Below, one piece after another: positions 49,001-61,607 of a stretch of 64,000 nt of DNA. The notes under the pieces are model-generated. The model made no database searches. It was not told where the DNA came from and was given only the letters and a program-made list of their open reading frames with translations. The position numbers and the translations under genes are program-made. The stretch is from contig CM038215.1 of the NCBI GenBank assembly GCA_021442155.1, positions 3,620,976-3,684,975 on the forward strand. Reading direction: 5' to 3'. Every line of letters starts with the position of its first letter. The stretch's first letter is position 1. This DNA comes from Cymbidium sinense (Eukaryota > Streptophyta > Magnoliopsida > Asparagales > Orchidaceae).

Positions 49001-52000
49001 CCTTTAGGTTATTAAACACCTAAAGATCTACCCCATGATTTAATTAATTAAGGTATGATGTGATTATGATTTCAATTTGATTAAGTGATTTAATTAATTA
49101 GTTAAATATTAATTAATTTCATTTTAAAATAAGGTGAAATGAACTTATGGAAAGGGGTCCCAACCCTATTCCTTAGTTCACTTACTATTAAACAATGATT
49201 AATAAACTTAAATAATAAATTTGTTATTGTTCATGGGATTAATAAAGCATTAATTAACTTAAAAGAGTAGCTAAGGTTTAGTTAGTCAATTTTCCTAATT
49301 AAGTGAGTAATAAATACCAAGAAAAGCATGGGAGGTAGAAGTCATCCCATTAAATTAACCCATAAAATTTAGGATTAATTGCTCAAGTAATTAAGGAGTA
49401 ATTAAGCTAATAAATTTTATAATTAAACCTTAATTACTATTTAAAATTAGTTAAATCATTTTTAATTAATTCTCCTCTGAAAAAATTATAAAATGAGTAT
49501 TTATTTGCATTTTTTATTTCTCTATGAATTTTTATGATTTTAAGAAGTTTTAGCCTTAGGAAATGATTAATTAAGCCTAATTAAAGCCTAATCTTGTTGA
49601 CGCCATGTGGCACGCTGACACGATGTGCTTTCCACGTGACTCCACAAGATTGCCTACATAAAACTTATCCGACTCAGCGCCTACGTGGTAGTGGCAAACG
49701 GGCTTTCTCGTCTACCATTTGATCTAAAATCGGATGGCTACGATTAATCCCATAACTTAATAGGATTAACGGATTGCATCTATATTCACCATCCATTACG
49801 ATCGCGGAATGACGTGTGATCTAAGCGTGTGGGAGAATGGGGTCTCTTTTCCATTGCTCACTTGATTCGAGCTTACCCAAGCTCAGATCAACTCTAAAAG
49901 AATCCCACACCTTCACGACATTGATCGGAAGGGATTCAACAATCAAGATCACACGAGATGCAAGTTTTCTTCAAAAAGCTCCAATCCATTTTTTCCTAAA
50001 GATCCGTTTTGCAAGCATACCTCACGGAGCTCAAGACCGGTGGCTCAAATGATTTAGGAAGCTTCATCTAGTAGAGACAAAGATCTGTAAGGATCAATTG
50101 ATCACTGAAAGTCCATGAATTAATTTAGATCTCGCTTTGATTGAAGTCCCACCTCTGAAGCTGGAAGATGATTCATTCTTGCTCGATGAGGCCTAGGGAA
50201 GGTGCGTGCAAAGTTAATTTCAGTTTGATGGAGAAATGGGGAAGTTAGGTCAGAAATGGCGGTGTCCTATTTCAAGATGGATGGGAATGGTTTCAATCTA
50301 AGAATGAGCTTGGGAGCCTAAAAAATGGCTCTAGCGGCTCATCTTAGGTAGCTAGGGCTTTGAGGAATGATTTTTGTGTGTGTTTGAGTGAAAATAAGGG
50401 GGTGTATAGCCCCCTTCATCTTGATCAGATGGTGGTACTATGTTTGACATCTAGTGGTCGTCCGGCCATCTCAGCTAGTTATGGGTGGCAAGGAGGAGGT
50501 AAGTTGGCTCGGCTTGGTTAGTTGAAGGTGTGGAGGTGGCTGCTAAGAAGGAATCATAGGTGTCCTATAGTTTTCAAATGCTCCAATGGGGAGGTGAGGT
50601 GATTTTACCTCCCATGGGTCACACCAACCACCCCTCTGTCAGTAGTGTCCATGGACCATTGGGAGAGTACTAAGTGGCCAAGGAATAGAAATAACCACTT
50701 ACATGGGTGATTTGTCTCATTTGATGCCATTGACCCATGGGTAGAATGATCATTTAGCATTGGATTTAAATTAGGTAGATTTAAAATGAGCCAAAAGTGG
50801 GTTAGCCTAAATTTCAAGTTAATTAGAGTTTATTTGGTTAGGTTTGGCTCAATTTGACTCATTTAGGTCAAATTGGGTTAGGTTGCGCCAAGTTGACCAA
50901 TTGGTCAAATTGGCTCAAACCAAGGGATGGGTCAAGTTCATATGATCATTTGGGATGTTTTGGTTTAATTGGTTTGGTTTAGTTTGGCTTAGATTTGATT
51001 TTGGCTCATTTAAATTCAAGTCAAATGAGTTGACCAATTTGACCAAATTGGCCAAATTGGCATTGGGTGTTGGTTGGGTTTATTAGACCAATTGAAGATG
51101 ATTGTAGGCTTTGTAAATTAATTTGAATTTGGTTTTGATTTAGGAAACTTGAACCTTTAGGTCAATTTGGACTAAGTAGGTCAATTCAATTCAATTGGGT
51201 CTAATCATGGCTTTAGTCAAGTTCAACAATGAATTTGGAATAAACTTGAGCCATTAGTTGTAATCAATTTGGTTTATATTTTGATTTGACACAATTTAGT
51301 CTTTTAGATTAATTTGGGTCAACCTCGGTCAAGAGGGCCAATTGGATTTGGTTTGACTCAATTGAAGAGCAAGTCATATTCAAATATTGATTTTGATTTG
51401 GCATGAATCATTGGTTTCAAGAGATTTGGCTTAGGTTGCAATTTGACTAGTTTGGGTTCATATGGGTTAAGGGGTTGACTTGGTCAAATGACCAAGTTAA
51501 CTTGGTTTGACAATTGATCAACAAGGTGATCAACAATCATGATGGGAGGTTTTATGGGCTTGTTTCAATCTAATTTGGGTAGGATTAGAACTTGTCTCAA
51601 ATAGGTCAAATTGGCCACTTTGGGACCACCAATTTTAGTTGGCTTGATTTTAGGTTTAGTTTGATTTAGTTGAGTTTATATATGGATTTGGGATTGATAT
51701 TTAAATTCAATTGCAATTGGCTTGGGTTCAAATGGGTTTTGGTTCATTTGAAAATTTCAAGTCAAAAGGGATAAGTTGTGTTTGACTTGGGTTGATCTTG
51801 GTTTGGCTTGATGATTGTAGATTTCATTTATATTTATGAATATGATTGAAGTTATTATTGATTCATGAGAAAATCAATTGAATTTGGGTATTGGAATGAA
51901 GGAATTTGGCTAAGTCCATGGAGTTGAGTCATGTGGCTTAGGTTTGGAATTTGATTTGGTTTGATTTATTTTTGATGATTTAAATATATATTTACTTTAA

Positions 52001-52430
52001 TTTTATAAAGATGATAAATAATATGATTTATTTGTGAGAAAATCAATTGAGTTTGACTTGATTTGGATTAATATTTGGCTAAGTCCATTGGATAGGTTAT
52101 ATGGCTTAGGAGGGGTTTTGATTTAATTTGATTTAGTTTAATTTTGTTTTGATCATTTGAATGTAGATTTGATTTATATTTAAGAAGATGATTTAAGATG
52201 AAATTATTATGAGAAAATCAATTGATTTTTAATTGATTTGGATTAAGATTTGGCTAAGTCCATAGGTTAGGTCATATGGCTTATGAAGGGTTTCAAGTTT
52301 TGATTTGATCATGGGCTTCAATTATTTGGTTTTGCAATTTAGGCTTGGATTTGAATTTGAATTTTATGTTTGAATTAAACTTGAGGTTTGGTTTGAGAAG
52401 GTGAACATCGATTGGATTTGGGTTGTAGGG
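46022..52430 (+). mobile_element. element B inserted in element A protease (copy 2)
   Basis: About 6.4 kb separates the pre-protease codons of A (ending FNDEDLLLGMIEHNC) from the protease C-terminal half (ALSSILFPLEIDD... around 52,600). The interior has no pol-like coding sequence. Sub-regions: AT-rich 46,200-49,560; a GC-richer block 49,600-49,830; a block shared with copy 1 from about 50,010; GGTCAA-rich 50,820-51,620; GATTTGGTT-rich to 52,400. A counterpart exists at 7,025-9,060 (+, right part only) and an inverted one at 480-5,960. The frames at 49,837-50,052 and 50,817-50,605 have no family resemblance. Exact ends, terminal repeats and target-site duplication were not resolved. Confidence 0.7.
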
Positions 52431-52912
52431 TAGATGGAATATCCTAATCCTTAAGGCATAACCTAATCCAATGGTTAACCCTTCTAAGTCTTTAGGCTTA
52501 AGTTAAGTGTTTACTTAATTGTTAGAAGTGTCTAATGACTAGAGAAGTCTTAGTGTATAGAAGACTCCTATGTCTAAGATGGGAAGATTGAATCCGCACT
52601 CCAAAAGTAAGGTCAACAAGCCTTAAGCTCCATATTGTTTCCCTTGGAGATAGATGATTGGAAGATCAAAGCCAAGTTTCACATGATAGACTCAGATACA
52701 TCTTTGAACACTTTGCTTGGTAGACCATGGATACATGAGAACAACATAGTTCCATCCTCTCTACATTATTGTATGATGTTCGTGAGAGGTGGGATCATCT
52801 ACTGTGCCAAAGGAGATCTCAAGCCATTTATAGTTCACGAGGTCAGCATATATGAGGATGCAGCTTACTACCACCCTCAAAATCAACAAGTCTATTCTCA
52901 AGAACTTGGAGA
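52430..52912 (+). pseudogene. element A copy 2: aspartic protease C-terminal half
   Basis: A frame at 52,635-52,982 reads FPLEIDDWKIKAKFHMIDSD, TSLNTLLGRPWIHENNIVPS and SLHYCMMFVRGG. LLGRPWIH is the conserved C-terminal signature of plant gypsy proteases and IVPSSLH follows as usual. Traces of the preceding part (VNPSKSLGLS near 52,475-52,505) can be read with stops. The D-S/T-G catalytic triad is not visible. It is better preserved than copy 1, but cut off from its N-terminal half by element B. Confidence 0.8.
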
Positions 52913-53010
52913 AAATTTAAAAATAAATAAAAAGAAAAAGGAAAATAAAAATAAAGAGAAAAAGAAAAAGAAAATAAAATAGAAAATGAAAAAGAAAATA
53001 AAAGGGAACG
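52912..53010 (+). repeat. A-rich, lysine-coding linker tract (copy 2)
   Basis: An AAAAAGAAAAAG-type run coding for Lys/Asn/Glu residues in the protease frame, at the same place as the tract at 9,500-9,600. The minus frame at 53,082-52,843 is a shadow. Confidence 0.7.
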
Positions 53011-53760
53011 AAAATAGACTTGGAAGATGTAGTGGAGCCTAGCATTAGATTCCACCCACAGTTTGTTACTCCATTCAATCATATGGGTAAGACAACTTGA
53101 CCTCCACCGTGAAGAGACTAGTTGGATGGATTTTATTGGCTACCCAATGAAAGATATGTCCCAACTACTATATGTAGACTTAGACCATAGATTTATAATG
53201 ACAATATACACCAAACCAACTCTTCTTAGAGATTCCCTTGGAGGTGACACTTGAGCCGAGATAGATGAAGACTCTCCAAAGCAAAGCATAAGTGTATCCA
53301 AGTCTATATAAAATAATTAGGCATTGGGAACCTTAGTTCTAACCCCACTTTCCTCTCAAAAGTTGATGGTTTGGTAGTTAAGCCCTTAAGTCACCATAGG
53401 TGTGAAGAATCAGGTTCTTTCTGGGAGCATCATCCTCAAGTCAAGAAGTTGATGTAAAACTTGAGGATGATTCATATAATGATTTAACAGAATTACCTTT
53501 TGATATGTACTTGGCTTGTGTTCATTTTTTAGCAAAGAAAGGGTTAATCCCATATACTTAGTCAAAGCACATGTCTTACTACTTCAAAAGAATATGGAAG
53601 AACAAATGCAAAAGCTCTCAATCAAGGTCGGGACTAGGATTCGGTATAGTGGGTCCAGTTGATGATGATGATTACTGTTTTGTCATCACAAATCATTTGG
53701 AATCTGATATGTTCTTTTCAAATCATATTAACTCATATAAGAGTTGTGCTTAGAAACTTC
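53010..53760 (+). pseudogene. element A copy 2: protease-RT spacer
   Basis: Contains frames at 53,063-53,254 and 53,571-53,753 in the direction of pol, separated by stops. GIVGPVDDDDYCFVITNH is the clearest coherent stretch. It keeps the sequence, from about 53,440 on, that is deleted in copy 1. No enzymatic motif. Confidence 0.55.
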
Positions 53761-53762
53761 AG

Positions 53763-54720
53763 ATGATCCAAATGATTTTTGAAGTCAAAGATGCACCACT
53801 AGTGTTCGAAGAAGAGATCAAGTCAACCATCGATGAGCTCAAGAAAATCAACTTAGGAACTGACGAAGATCCATGCCCCACATACACCAGTTCTTTATTG
53901 AATGAAATTGAAACCAATAACTTAGTTAGGCTATTTATTGAGTTTAAGAACTACTTTGCATGGAGTTATAAAGAGATTCCTGGATTGTCTCCTAACATAG
54001 CAGTACATAAACTAACAATATAGCCTACTGCTAACCCAATCAAGAAAGCTCCTAGATGCATGAGATTAGACATAGAACAATAAGTCATTTATGAAGTCAA
54101 GAAATTGATCGATGCTAGCTTCATCCAGGAAGAAAAATACACTACTTAGTTAGCCAGTGTCATCCCAGTTAAGAAAAGGAATGGTCAAATTCACATATGT
54201 GTCAATTTTAGGGATTTAAATAAGGCATGTCCAAAAGATGAATTTCCACTACCAATCCTGGTGCTGATAGTGGACATTGCCTCATCTTATGTAGTCTTCT
54301 CTTTCATGTTTGGCTCATCTGGATATAACCAAATAAAGATGGCCCTTGAAGATGAAAGAAACATAGCTTTTAGAACTCTGATCAGAATCTATTACTATAA
54401 GGTCATGCCTTTTAGCCTTATAAATGCTGGTGCTACATACCAGCGAGCTATGGATCGAATCATCCATGAACTCATTCATCATCAAGTAAAGTGCTATATC
54501 AATGATCTCGTGATCAAAACTATAGAAAAGAAAGACTATCTGTTTGACTTGAGAATAGTTTTCAAATACATAAGATAATTTAACCTTAAAATGGAACCCC
54601 CTGAAGTGTGCATTCGGAGTAGTTTGTTGTCCGACACCAAGGAATCAAAATCAATATGGAGAAAATCAAGGTGATATTAGAAATGCCACTCCCATAAAGT
54701 TTAACTCAACTCAGATCATT
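53763..54720 (+). pseudogene. element A copy 2: reverse transcriptase, catalytically dead
   Basis: The domain order of a Ty3/gypsy RT is clear: an N-terminal region (LNEIETNNLVRLFIEF, KNYFAWSYKEIPGLSP), then VIPVKKRNGQIHICVNFRDL and NKACPKDEFPLP, the palm strand FSFMFGSSGYNQIKM, IAFRTLIRIYYYKVMPFSL, NAGATYQRAMDRIIHELIHH, and the catalytic box YINDL (54,495-54,506). Family members have FMDG and YVDD. Here the first Asp is Phe (TTT 54,309-54,311) and the first Asp of YxDD is Asn (AAT 54,501-54,503). Stops occur after KLTI (54,021) and in the fingers region. The thumb is visible near 54,600-54,690. Confidence 0.88.
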
Positions 54721-55760
54721 TCAAGGGTGGTTGTTGTATCTAAGACACTTTATATCCAACCTATCAAGAAGATGTCAACCATTCTTAATGCTTGTCAGAA
54801 AGGATGCCAAGTTCAAGGGATGATGATATATTCAAGACATCAAGCATTACCTGATGACGCCACCGGTTCTAGCACTCTATCTGCAAGTCATACTTTACAC
54901 TCATTAGATGACTTCTTAGTGCTTTATGGGCCAAAGCTAATGATGAAGGGAAGGAAAATGCACTATACCTTTATCTAATCATTGAGCTAATTATTGCCCA
55001 TTAAGCATTGCCTAGCTTTAATCTTTGCTACCCAAAAGCTACACGATTATTGGGCATGATGGTCCATCTTGATTTGACATTACATTCATACCCCTCCTTG
55101 CGGTGAAAGAATAAGCGCTAGCGTATTTCATAGTAGCACACCCACTTCTTGCTGACTCTCCACTTAGTGATGATATCCCTAATGAATAAATCATGAACTT
55201 AGGTGATACTAGCATTCACCACTGGGAGATGTGATTCTCAAAGAGGAGAAGAACCATTATCTGCTATTTCAGGAAAGGCAGGGGTAGGAATAGTTCTCTT
55301 AACTCTAGACTGTGATGTAATGAGATTCTTATATCATCTGTCTAATCCTTTCACTAAGAAAGAAGCTAAAAATGAGGCTTTGATTGCCAGTCTAGAGTTA
55401 GTCGTTACTCTAAACATCTAGAACATCAACATCTTTGAGGATTCTCAGCTAGTTATCAACCAAAATGCTAGGTCCTAAAAGGTTATAAAGTCCAAGCTCC
55501 ATCACTACCATAAGTACACTATGAAGTTATTGGCCTAAATCTCAGAGGTTACCATTTAAAAGATTCCATGAGGAGAGAACACATTAGCGTATGCTTTAGC
55601 CAAGCTTGCCAAGGAGTTGGGATGTTTAGAAGATGAGTCCAGATCAATAAAGGTCCAAAATAGACAAGTTTTATCCTTTATTGATATTAAACTCATCAAA
55701 AGTACTCGGAAGGGAGGTTGCCATTGCCAAGAAGGAAGGAGGATTGGAGGTAACCATTCA
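54720..55760 (+). pseudogene. element A copy 2: RNase H and connection, decayed
   Basis: Recognisable through copy 1: the connection with a stop (TAA 55,112-55,114) at the same codon as in copy 1, LGDTSIHHWEM, LDCDVMRFLYHLSN, KKEAKNEALIASLELVVTL, FEDSQLVINQN, and AYALAKLAKELG with Tyr (TAT 55,590-55,592) where the last catalytic Asp is expected. The YFDGAAS motif present in copy 1 is deleted here. Frame shifts are frequent. Confidence 0.75.
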
Positions 55761-56400
55761 GATTAAATAAATAAAGGCAAACTACCAAGAGAAGTCTCAA
55801 GCTCATCGATGAAGCAGAGCACTTTCCCATGCTCGTATGGATGGTTTTTTGTACTGGTATTTTGATCATATGTGGTTATATTATTTGACGCATGAAGCGA
55901 ACATCGATTGAGGTACACTCAAGTGGAGACTATCAAGATGAAAGCAAGCAATCAAGACGATACCGGGTTGTCGATAATCAAAGATTGCATGGATACAAAG
56001 CGATGCCACCAAAGTAAAATACACGGTGGTCCTACGCCAACCACCCAACATTCTACATCATCGATGGCCATTTGAGTGTTGGGGTACCAACATAGTGACC
56101 GATTGATCCTCCTTCTTTCAAGGGTCATCAATTCATCTTAACCGCAACTGACCACTTTTTGAAATGGGCGACGACAATTTTGCTCAGAGTGGTCATCGAT
56201 GTGCTGCTTTTAAGGAACCATATCGATAATGGTACGCATTCAAGAGCACCAAGATTAACAACTTTTGGAGACAGAGATTGGAGATATTCTACCATCAACT
56301 ACCCTCGGAAAATGGCTTAGAAGCCTTCAATAAAACTCTCATCCAAAAACTAAAGACAGAGGAAAGTTTTAACCCACTTGGGAAGGACTTTTGCCATATA
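55760..56400 (+). pseudogene. element A copy 2: integrase remnant, truncated
   Basis: A heavily shortened integrase. The zinc-binding part survives only as DCMDTKRCHQ-like codons near 55,985-56,010. The first catalytic Asp codon is changed to Asn (WGTN, AAC 56,089-56,091). NGLEAFNKTL near 56,310-56,345 corresponds to the Glu region. A deletion of about 700 bp relative to copy 1 (12,335-13,045) joins this to the C-terminal FNPLGKDF near 56,367. Frame 56,278-56,529 spans that breakpoint. Confidence 0.75.
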
Positions 56401-58340
56401 GAAGGCATATCTTATCTAAGTCCGCCCTTCCTCCCCGCTAGTAGTCTCTCTAGGTCTAGCATATCTCCCCATCGACATAGACTATCCATAATCGCCTTTT
56501 GGAAAGTTGTAAGCCTACATGCTTTCTAGATTGATCATTGCACACCATACGACTTAAGTTGGTTGGTTCTCACTATCGATAGATACACCGCTCATTGTGT
56601 TGGATGCACAAATCATCTTTGGATACACCTTAGGTTGGTTTCTCGCACCTTAGATACACTACTCAGAAAATGTCTTATGCTTTCTACTTGAGTTGGCCAC
56701 CATACACCTATAGGTTTTCTTTTCTAGGGCTCGGATAATGCCCCTAGCACCGCCTGTATGTTTGGATCACATCCTATGCGACCCATTTTGACACTACCGG
56801 TTACTATCGATTGGATAGTTCTCTTTCAAGAACCACCTTGTGGTTGGAGAATCTTTCCGTGGATGTGATTCTCCTTTGATCTAGTAAATCTGAGATAGGT
56901 TAAGGCTGACATAGCCCCTTCTCATTGTGGTCACTCATACACCAATAGGGTCCACACAAATATATAAACAAAATATATATTCACTTGTGGATTAGAGGAC
57001 ACCTAGTGGTACCTTTTCCCAAGCGGTATCCTATCTTTAGGTAGTAAACTCCCACAAGAATCGCCTCACTACTCTTGAGTTGTAAGTCCCCAACCACATT
57101 CACTCAGTCACCCTAAGTCGGGTTTGATTTGTGGTGCTAACAGTCACCTGAGTTGTTCCCTACCTTAGAAGATATAAGTCTACTATGCCTTTTTCCTCAC
57201 ACAATCGTTGCACACCAAAAGGAAACCCCTTAGGTTGGCTAGCTCTACCCCATGGCCAATAGACTATTCCTTTGGATTTGTAAATCTGAGATAGGACAAG
57301 TCAGATATAGCCCCTTCTTAGTAGGTCCCTTGCACACTAACATGGTCCATAAATTAAATCAATCAAATTTGACCAAGCTCACATCCCCAACGGATATGCC
57401 CTCAATTCAAAATGAAACTAAACCAAATAAACCATATCAAATCACATGAAATTAAGATAAAATTAATCTTGATTATTTGAGTTGACATAAGTCCCGCCAT
57501 TCACTTAGTACCTTAGTCGTTCGATGCATATCCAACAGGCCACCGTAGCGGTTGTTCCTTGCTTTGGAAGATGTATGTTTGCTAAGCCTCCTTCCTAGCA
57601 TGACCATTGCACACTGAAAGACAACCCCTTTGGTTGGCTAGCTCTACCCTGCAATCGGTAGACTATCCCTTTGGATTTATAAACCTAAGATAGGTTAAGG
57701 ATGATATATACCCATCTGGGTCCATCACACATGGTCCATACATTAACTCAAATTAAATTAAACCCAATCTAATTTACCCCAGTGGAGTTAAATCACACCC
57801 TTCTTCCTAGTGGAGCCCCAAATCATAAATAAATAGGTCAAGCAAACAAATCAAATTCAAAACAAACCTCCCTAGTGGAGCCAAATTAAACCAACTCCTC
57901 TAGTAGAGTCTAAATCAAAGAAATCCAACCTAACTCTTATCCCCAGCAGATACATCCTCAAGCAAATCTATAAAATCAAACATAAATCCCAATCCCTATA
58001 GATAACTAACTTGCTTCCCTAGTGGAAGGTTCATATACCCATCCTTGGACTGATCCCATATATGTAGTAGATGCCTCCACATCAATTAAAATAAAACAAA
58101 TTAAAGTCAATTTTATCTTAATCCTTGGTGGATTATAGATTCTTATCCCTAGGGGATCTTCTTTCCATAAATTATATAATCAAATCAAATTCAAACCTTA
58201 TCCCTAGCAAATTTTCTTCTTCTATTACCTCGACATAGACCCCTCACATGTCATGTTCGATCTCGTAATGGATCTCCCTCCATGTCCTTCCCATGGAATT
58301 CTCATCAGATATTAGTTTTTCTCTTATGAACACCTTTAAT
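56400..58340 (+). repeat. element A 3' repeat region (copy 2)
   Basis: Colinear with 13,170-15,690 but shorter, with many small deletions. Block ends resembling TATAGCCCCTTCT..GTCC..CACACC occur at 56,880-56,950, 57,270-57,345 and 57,660-57,735, the last two 375-390 bp apart. Block starts resembling GATRTAAGTCTACTATGCC occur at about 57,170 and 57,569. The CCCTAGTGGA motif stretch is at about 57,770-58,330. No coding sequence; frame 57,252-57,449 is chance. Confidence 0.65.
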
Positions 58341-59856
58341 ACTTCAACCAAAAGCCTAACATTGTATTCATTCAAATTACATCATCTTAACATTGTAATA
58401 AACATTTTATGATTTGTGATGGTGCAAGCTCAAACTAACTATACAATATCATGCTAAACATATTATAGTGTGAATTAACACACTATATTATATTATAATA
58501 TATGATTTATATTATAATTTGCTATAATATAATATATTGTCTAACATTACTCTTCATTAAAATCACTTAAAAGGAACAAATAACAAATTTTTGTAAAATT
58601 AACATTTTGGTGTTGCTTCTTGTGGTGAATTTTGCCAAATTCTTCCATCTTAACCTTCAAATTAATATTTTTTTGTGAGATTTAAACCAATGTATAATAA
58701 CAAAAGTAAAATATACTAAAATGTACAATAACATTTAGTACACCGCCACATTCATATAAATGTGATCTTATATTTTTATGTACATTTTATTTTAATATGC
58801 TTTCATATAATATATTATCCTACATTACACCTTAAAATCAATCACTTAAAGCACAAAAAATTTAAAATTAGGTTGAAAAATGAACATTTATTTTGAATGC
58901 AGATTTCCATTCTTTTTATTAAATGACACACCATAGCACAACCCCAATGATGTTCCCTAAAGCTTACCTTAATTTTGGCCAAATCCCAACATCTCAATCT
59001 ACAAATTAGTATTTTTATGAATTATACTAGTACAAACTCTACTACATCATACTTTAACAAACTAAAATATGCTAAACAACAAGTAGTAATACACAATAGT
59101 ATGTTATAATGCATGATGTTACACTATGTTATGACATCCTATATTATAATACACTATAACATATTACATTATATTATATTGCATATCACATCACAAAGGA
59201 ATGGTTAAGATAAAAAATTATAAAATTTGTCTAAACAAAAAAAACTATATATTTTAGCCGTATCACTTGCATATTTTAAATTGAAACAATATATTATGAT
59301 GTCATGCTCTATTGGCCAAATTCCACTGGTTTAAAGTCTAAATCAACATTTTTATAAATAATGCTAGTTTAGGCTCAATCAGATGATTGTAAAAAAAGAA
59401 TTTAAAATATACAAAACAATATATTATGATATATGAATTTATACTATGCTACAACATATAATATTTATTTTGAACATAAAATCTTACTTTTTAGACTACA
59501 AGTGGTGTAGCACACCTTTGGTACTACAACCTAATTCCCACTTCAAATTTAACAAATTTCATCATTTGATTTATTAAATTAATATTTTTATGATTTACAT
59601 TAATATAGATTATAATACCATAATATACTAAAACATTTCAAAACATCTTATAACATCCAAAAAACATCACTACAAGCTCAAATATATGATACTACATTAC
59701 ACTATAATATATGGTAATATAATATGATTTAGGGTTAGAATTTAGGGTATTCAAATCTCTAACAGTCAAGGGAAAGTCTCTTGAAGACATTTTTTTAGCC
59801 ACCATAACTATGTTAGGATTAGGTCATTCTTTAGATCTACTCCTAATGACATATTT
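58340..59856. repeat. AT-rich satellite, ~330-bp monomers (copy 2)
   Basis: Colinear with 15,690-17,276. The marker AATTTTGCCAAATTC-like occurs at about 58,626, 58,971, 59,311 and 59,545, giving steps of about 345, 340 and 235, so the shortened last monomer is shared with copy 1. It ends in the same junction sequence (TCATTCTTTAGATCTACTCC near 59,825) before TTTAGGG begins. Confidence 0.8.
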
Positions 59857-60086
59857 ATTCAAGGTTTAGGGTTTAGGGTTTAGGGTTAGTTTAGGGTTTA
59901 GTTTTAGGGTTTAGAATTAGTTTAGGGTTTGGGTTTTAGTTTAGTTTGGGGTTTAGGGTTTATATGGTTTTAGGTTTTTTTTGGGTTATAATTTTGTGTA
60001 TAGGGTTTAGGGTTTAGGGTTTAGGATTTAGGTTTTAGATTTAGGATTTAGGGTTAAGGGTTTAGGGTTTAGAGTTTAAGGTTTTT

Positions 60087-60533
60087 TTAATAGATAAAAA
60101 TTTAAATTCAACATTTATTCTTTTCAATTTCGTCAACCTAGTAGCACCCCAAGTTTTCTAAGACACAAGCAATGGCATAGATAAAAAATGTGCACCCATA
60201 GAGCAAATCCAAAACCCTAGATAAGTAGAACCATTTCTTGTAAAGACACATCATAAGCACTTGATAAGATTGGTTGTTCTTCAATTTCTAGTTCCCATCA
60301 ACCACCCCACCTCTCAGTAGTGGGATCCACCATCATATCCCTCTCCCTCCACCACTCTGTAACCTCTGCAACCCTCCCACCTCCATAACCACCATTGCTC
60401 CAACCACCACCTCCATATCCACCACCACCTCCAGATTCCCCACCAACACTATGATAACCACCTCTTTGCCTCCACCGCATCTAGATCCAGCCAAGTTGAT
60501 GGTGATGTCCCATCAAGGTTTTATCCATTATTT
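60087..60533 (-). pseudogene. GR-RBP 3' fragment, copy 7
   Basis: Minus strand, about 230 bp after the array edge, so the positional counterpart of copy 1. The early codons are disrupted by small deletions. The open frame 60,480-60,298 reads RGGYHSVGGESGGGGGYGGGG and SNGGYGGGR before shifting out of the Gly frame. The 3' UTR has the AGTAGCACCCC marker shared with copies 1 and 8 and an internal AAACCCTAG on + near 60,220. Confidence 0.78.
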
Positions 60534-61607
60534 TAGGGTTTATGGTTAGATGGATTGGGGGTTTAGGATTTAGGGTCAGGGTTTTGGGTAGGTTTTATGG
60601 TTTGGGGTTTGTGATTTAGGGTTTAGGGTTTAGGTTTAGGGTTTTGGGATTTAGGGTTTAAGGTTTAGGTTTAGGTTTTTTAGGGTTTAGGGGTGCACAT
60701 TTTAGGGTTTAGGCTTTAGCTTGTAGTTTTTGGAGTTTAGGTTAGTTTAGGCCAGGTTTGGGGTTTAGGGTTTTTTAATTAAGTAACTGGTAGGTTTATG
60801 TTTATTTAGTTTATTTAGTTTATTTTTTATTTATTTGAGTTTATTTTATTTTTAATTTTTATTTAGGTTTATTTTATTTTATATTTAATTTATTTTATTT
60901 TAGTTTAGGTTTTTTATTTTAGTTTATTTTAGGTTTATTTTATTTTTAGTTGAGTTTTATTCTTTTTTTTGGTTTAGGCTATATTTTTATTAGGTTTACA
61001 TTTAGGTTTTAATTTATTTTCTTTAGTTTAGGTTTTATTTTAAGTTTATTTTAGGTTTTTTAGTTTATTTTATTTTATTTAGTTAGTTTATGTTTAGGTT
61101 TAGTTTATTTTAGGTTTAGGTTTAGGTTTTCTTTATTGTAGTTTATTTTATTTAGTTTTTAAGTTTATTTTATTTTATTTATTTTATTTTTATTTTAGTT
61201 TAGGTTTTATTTATTATTTATTTTTAGGTTTATGGTTTTATTTAGTTTCTATTTTATTTTATTTTAGGTTTATTTTATTTTTATTTTAAGATTAGCTTTT
61301 ATTTTATTTTGGTTTCTATTTTTAGTTTAGTTTAGGTTTTATTTCTTTTATTTTAGTTTAGTTTTATTTTTATTTTATTTCTTTTAGGTTTAGGTGTAGG
61401 TTTTAGTTTATGCTTTTATTTTATATTTTATTTTATTTTATTATGGTTTTATTTTATTTTATTTATTTTTATGTTTTATTTTAGTTTTAGTTTTTTTAGT
61501 TTAGTAGTAGGTAGTTTGGTGGTTTAGCTTTAGGGTTTGGGGGTTTAATGTTTAAGGTTTAGGGTTTAGGGTTTAAGTTTTAGTTTAGGGTTTTGGGTTT
61601 AAGGTTT

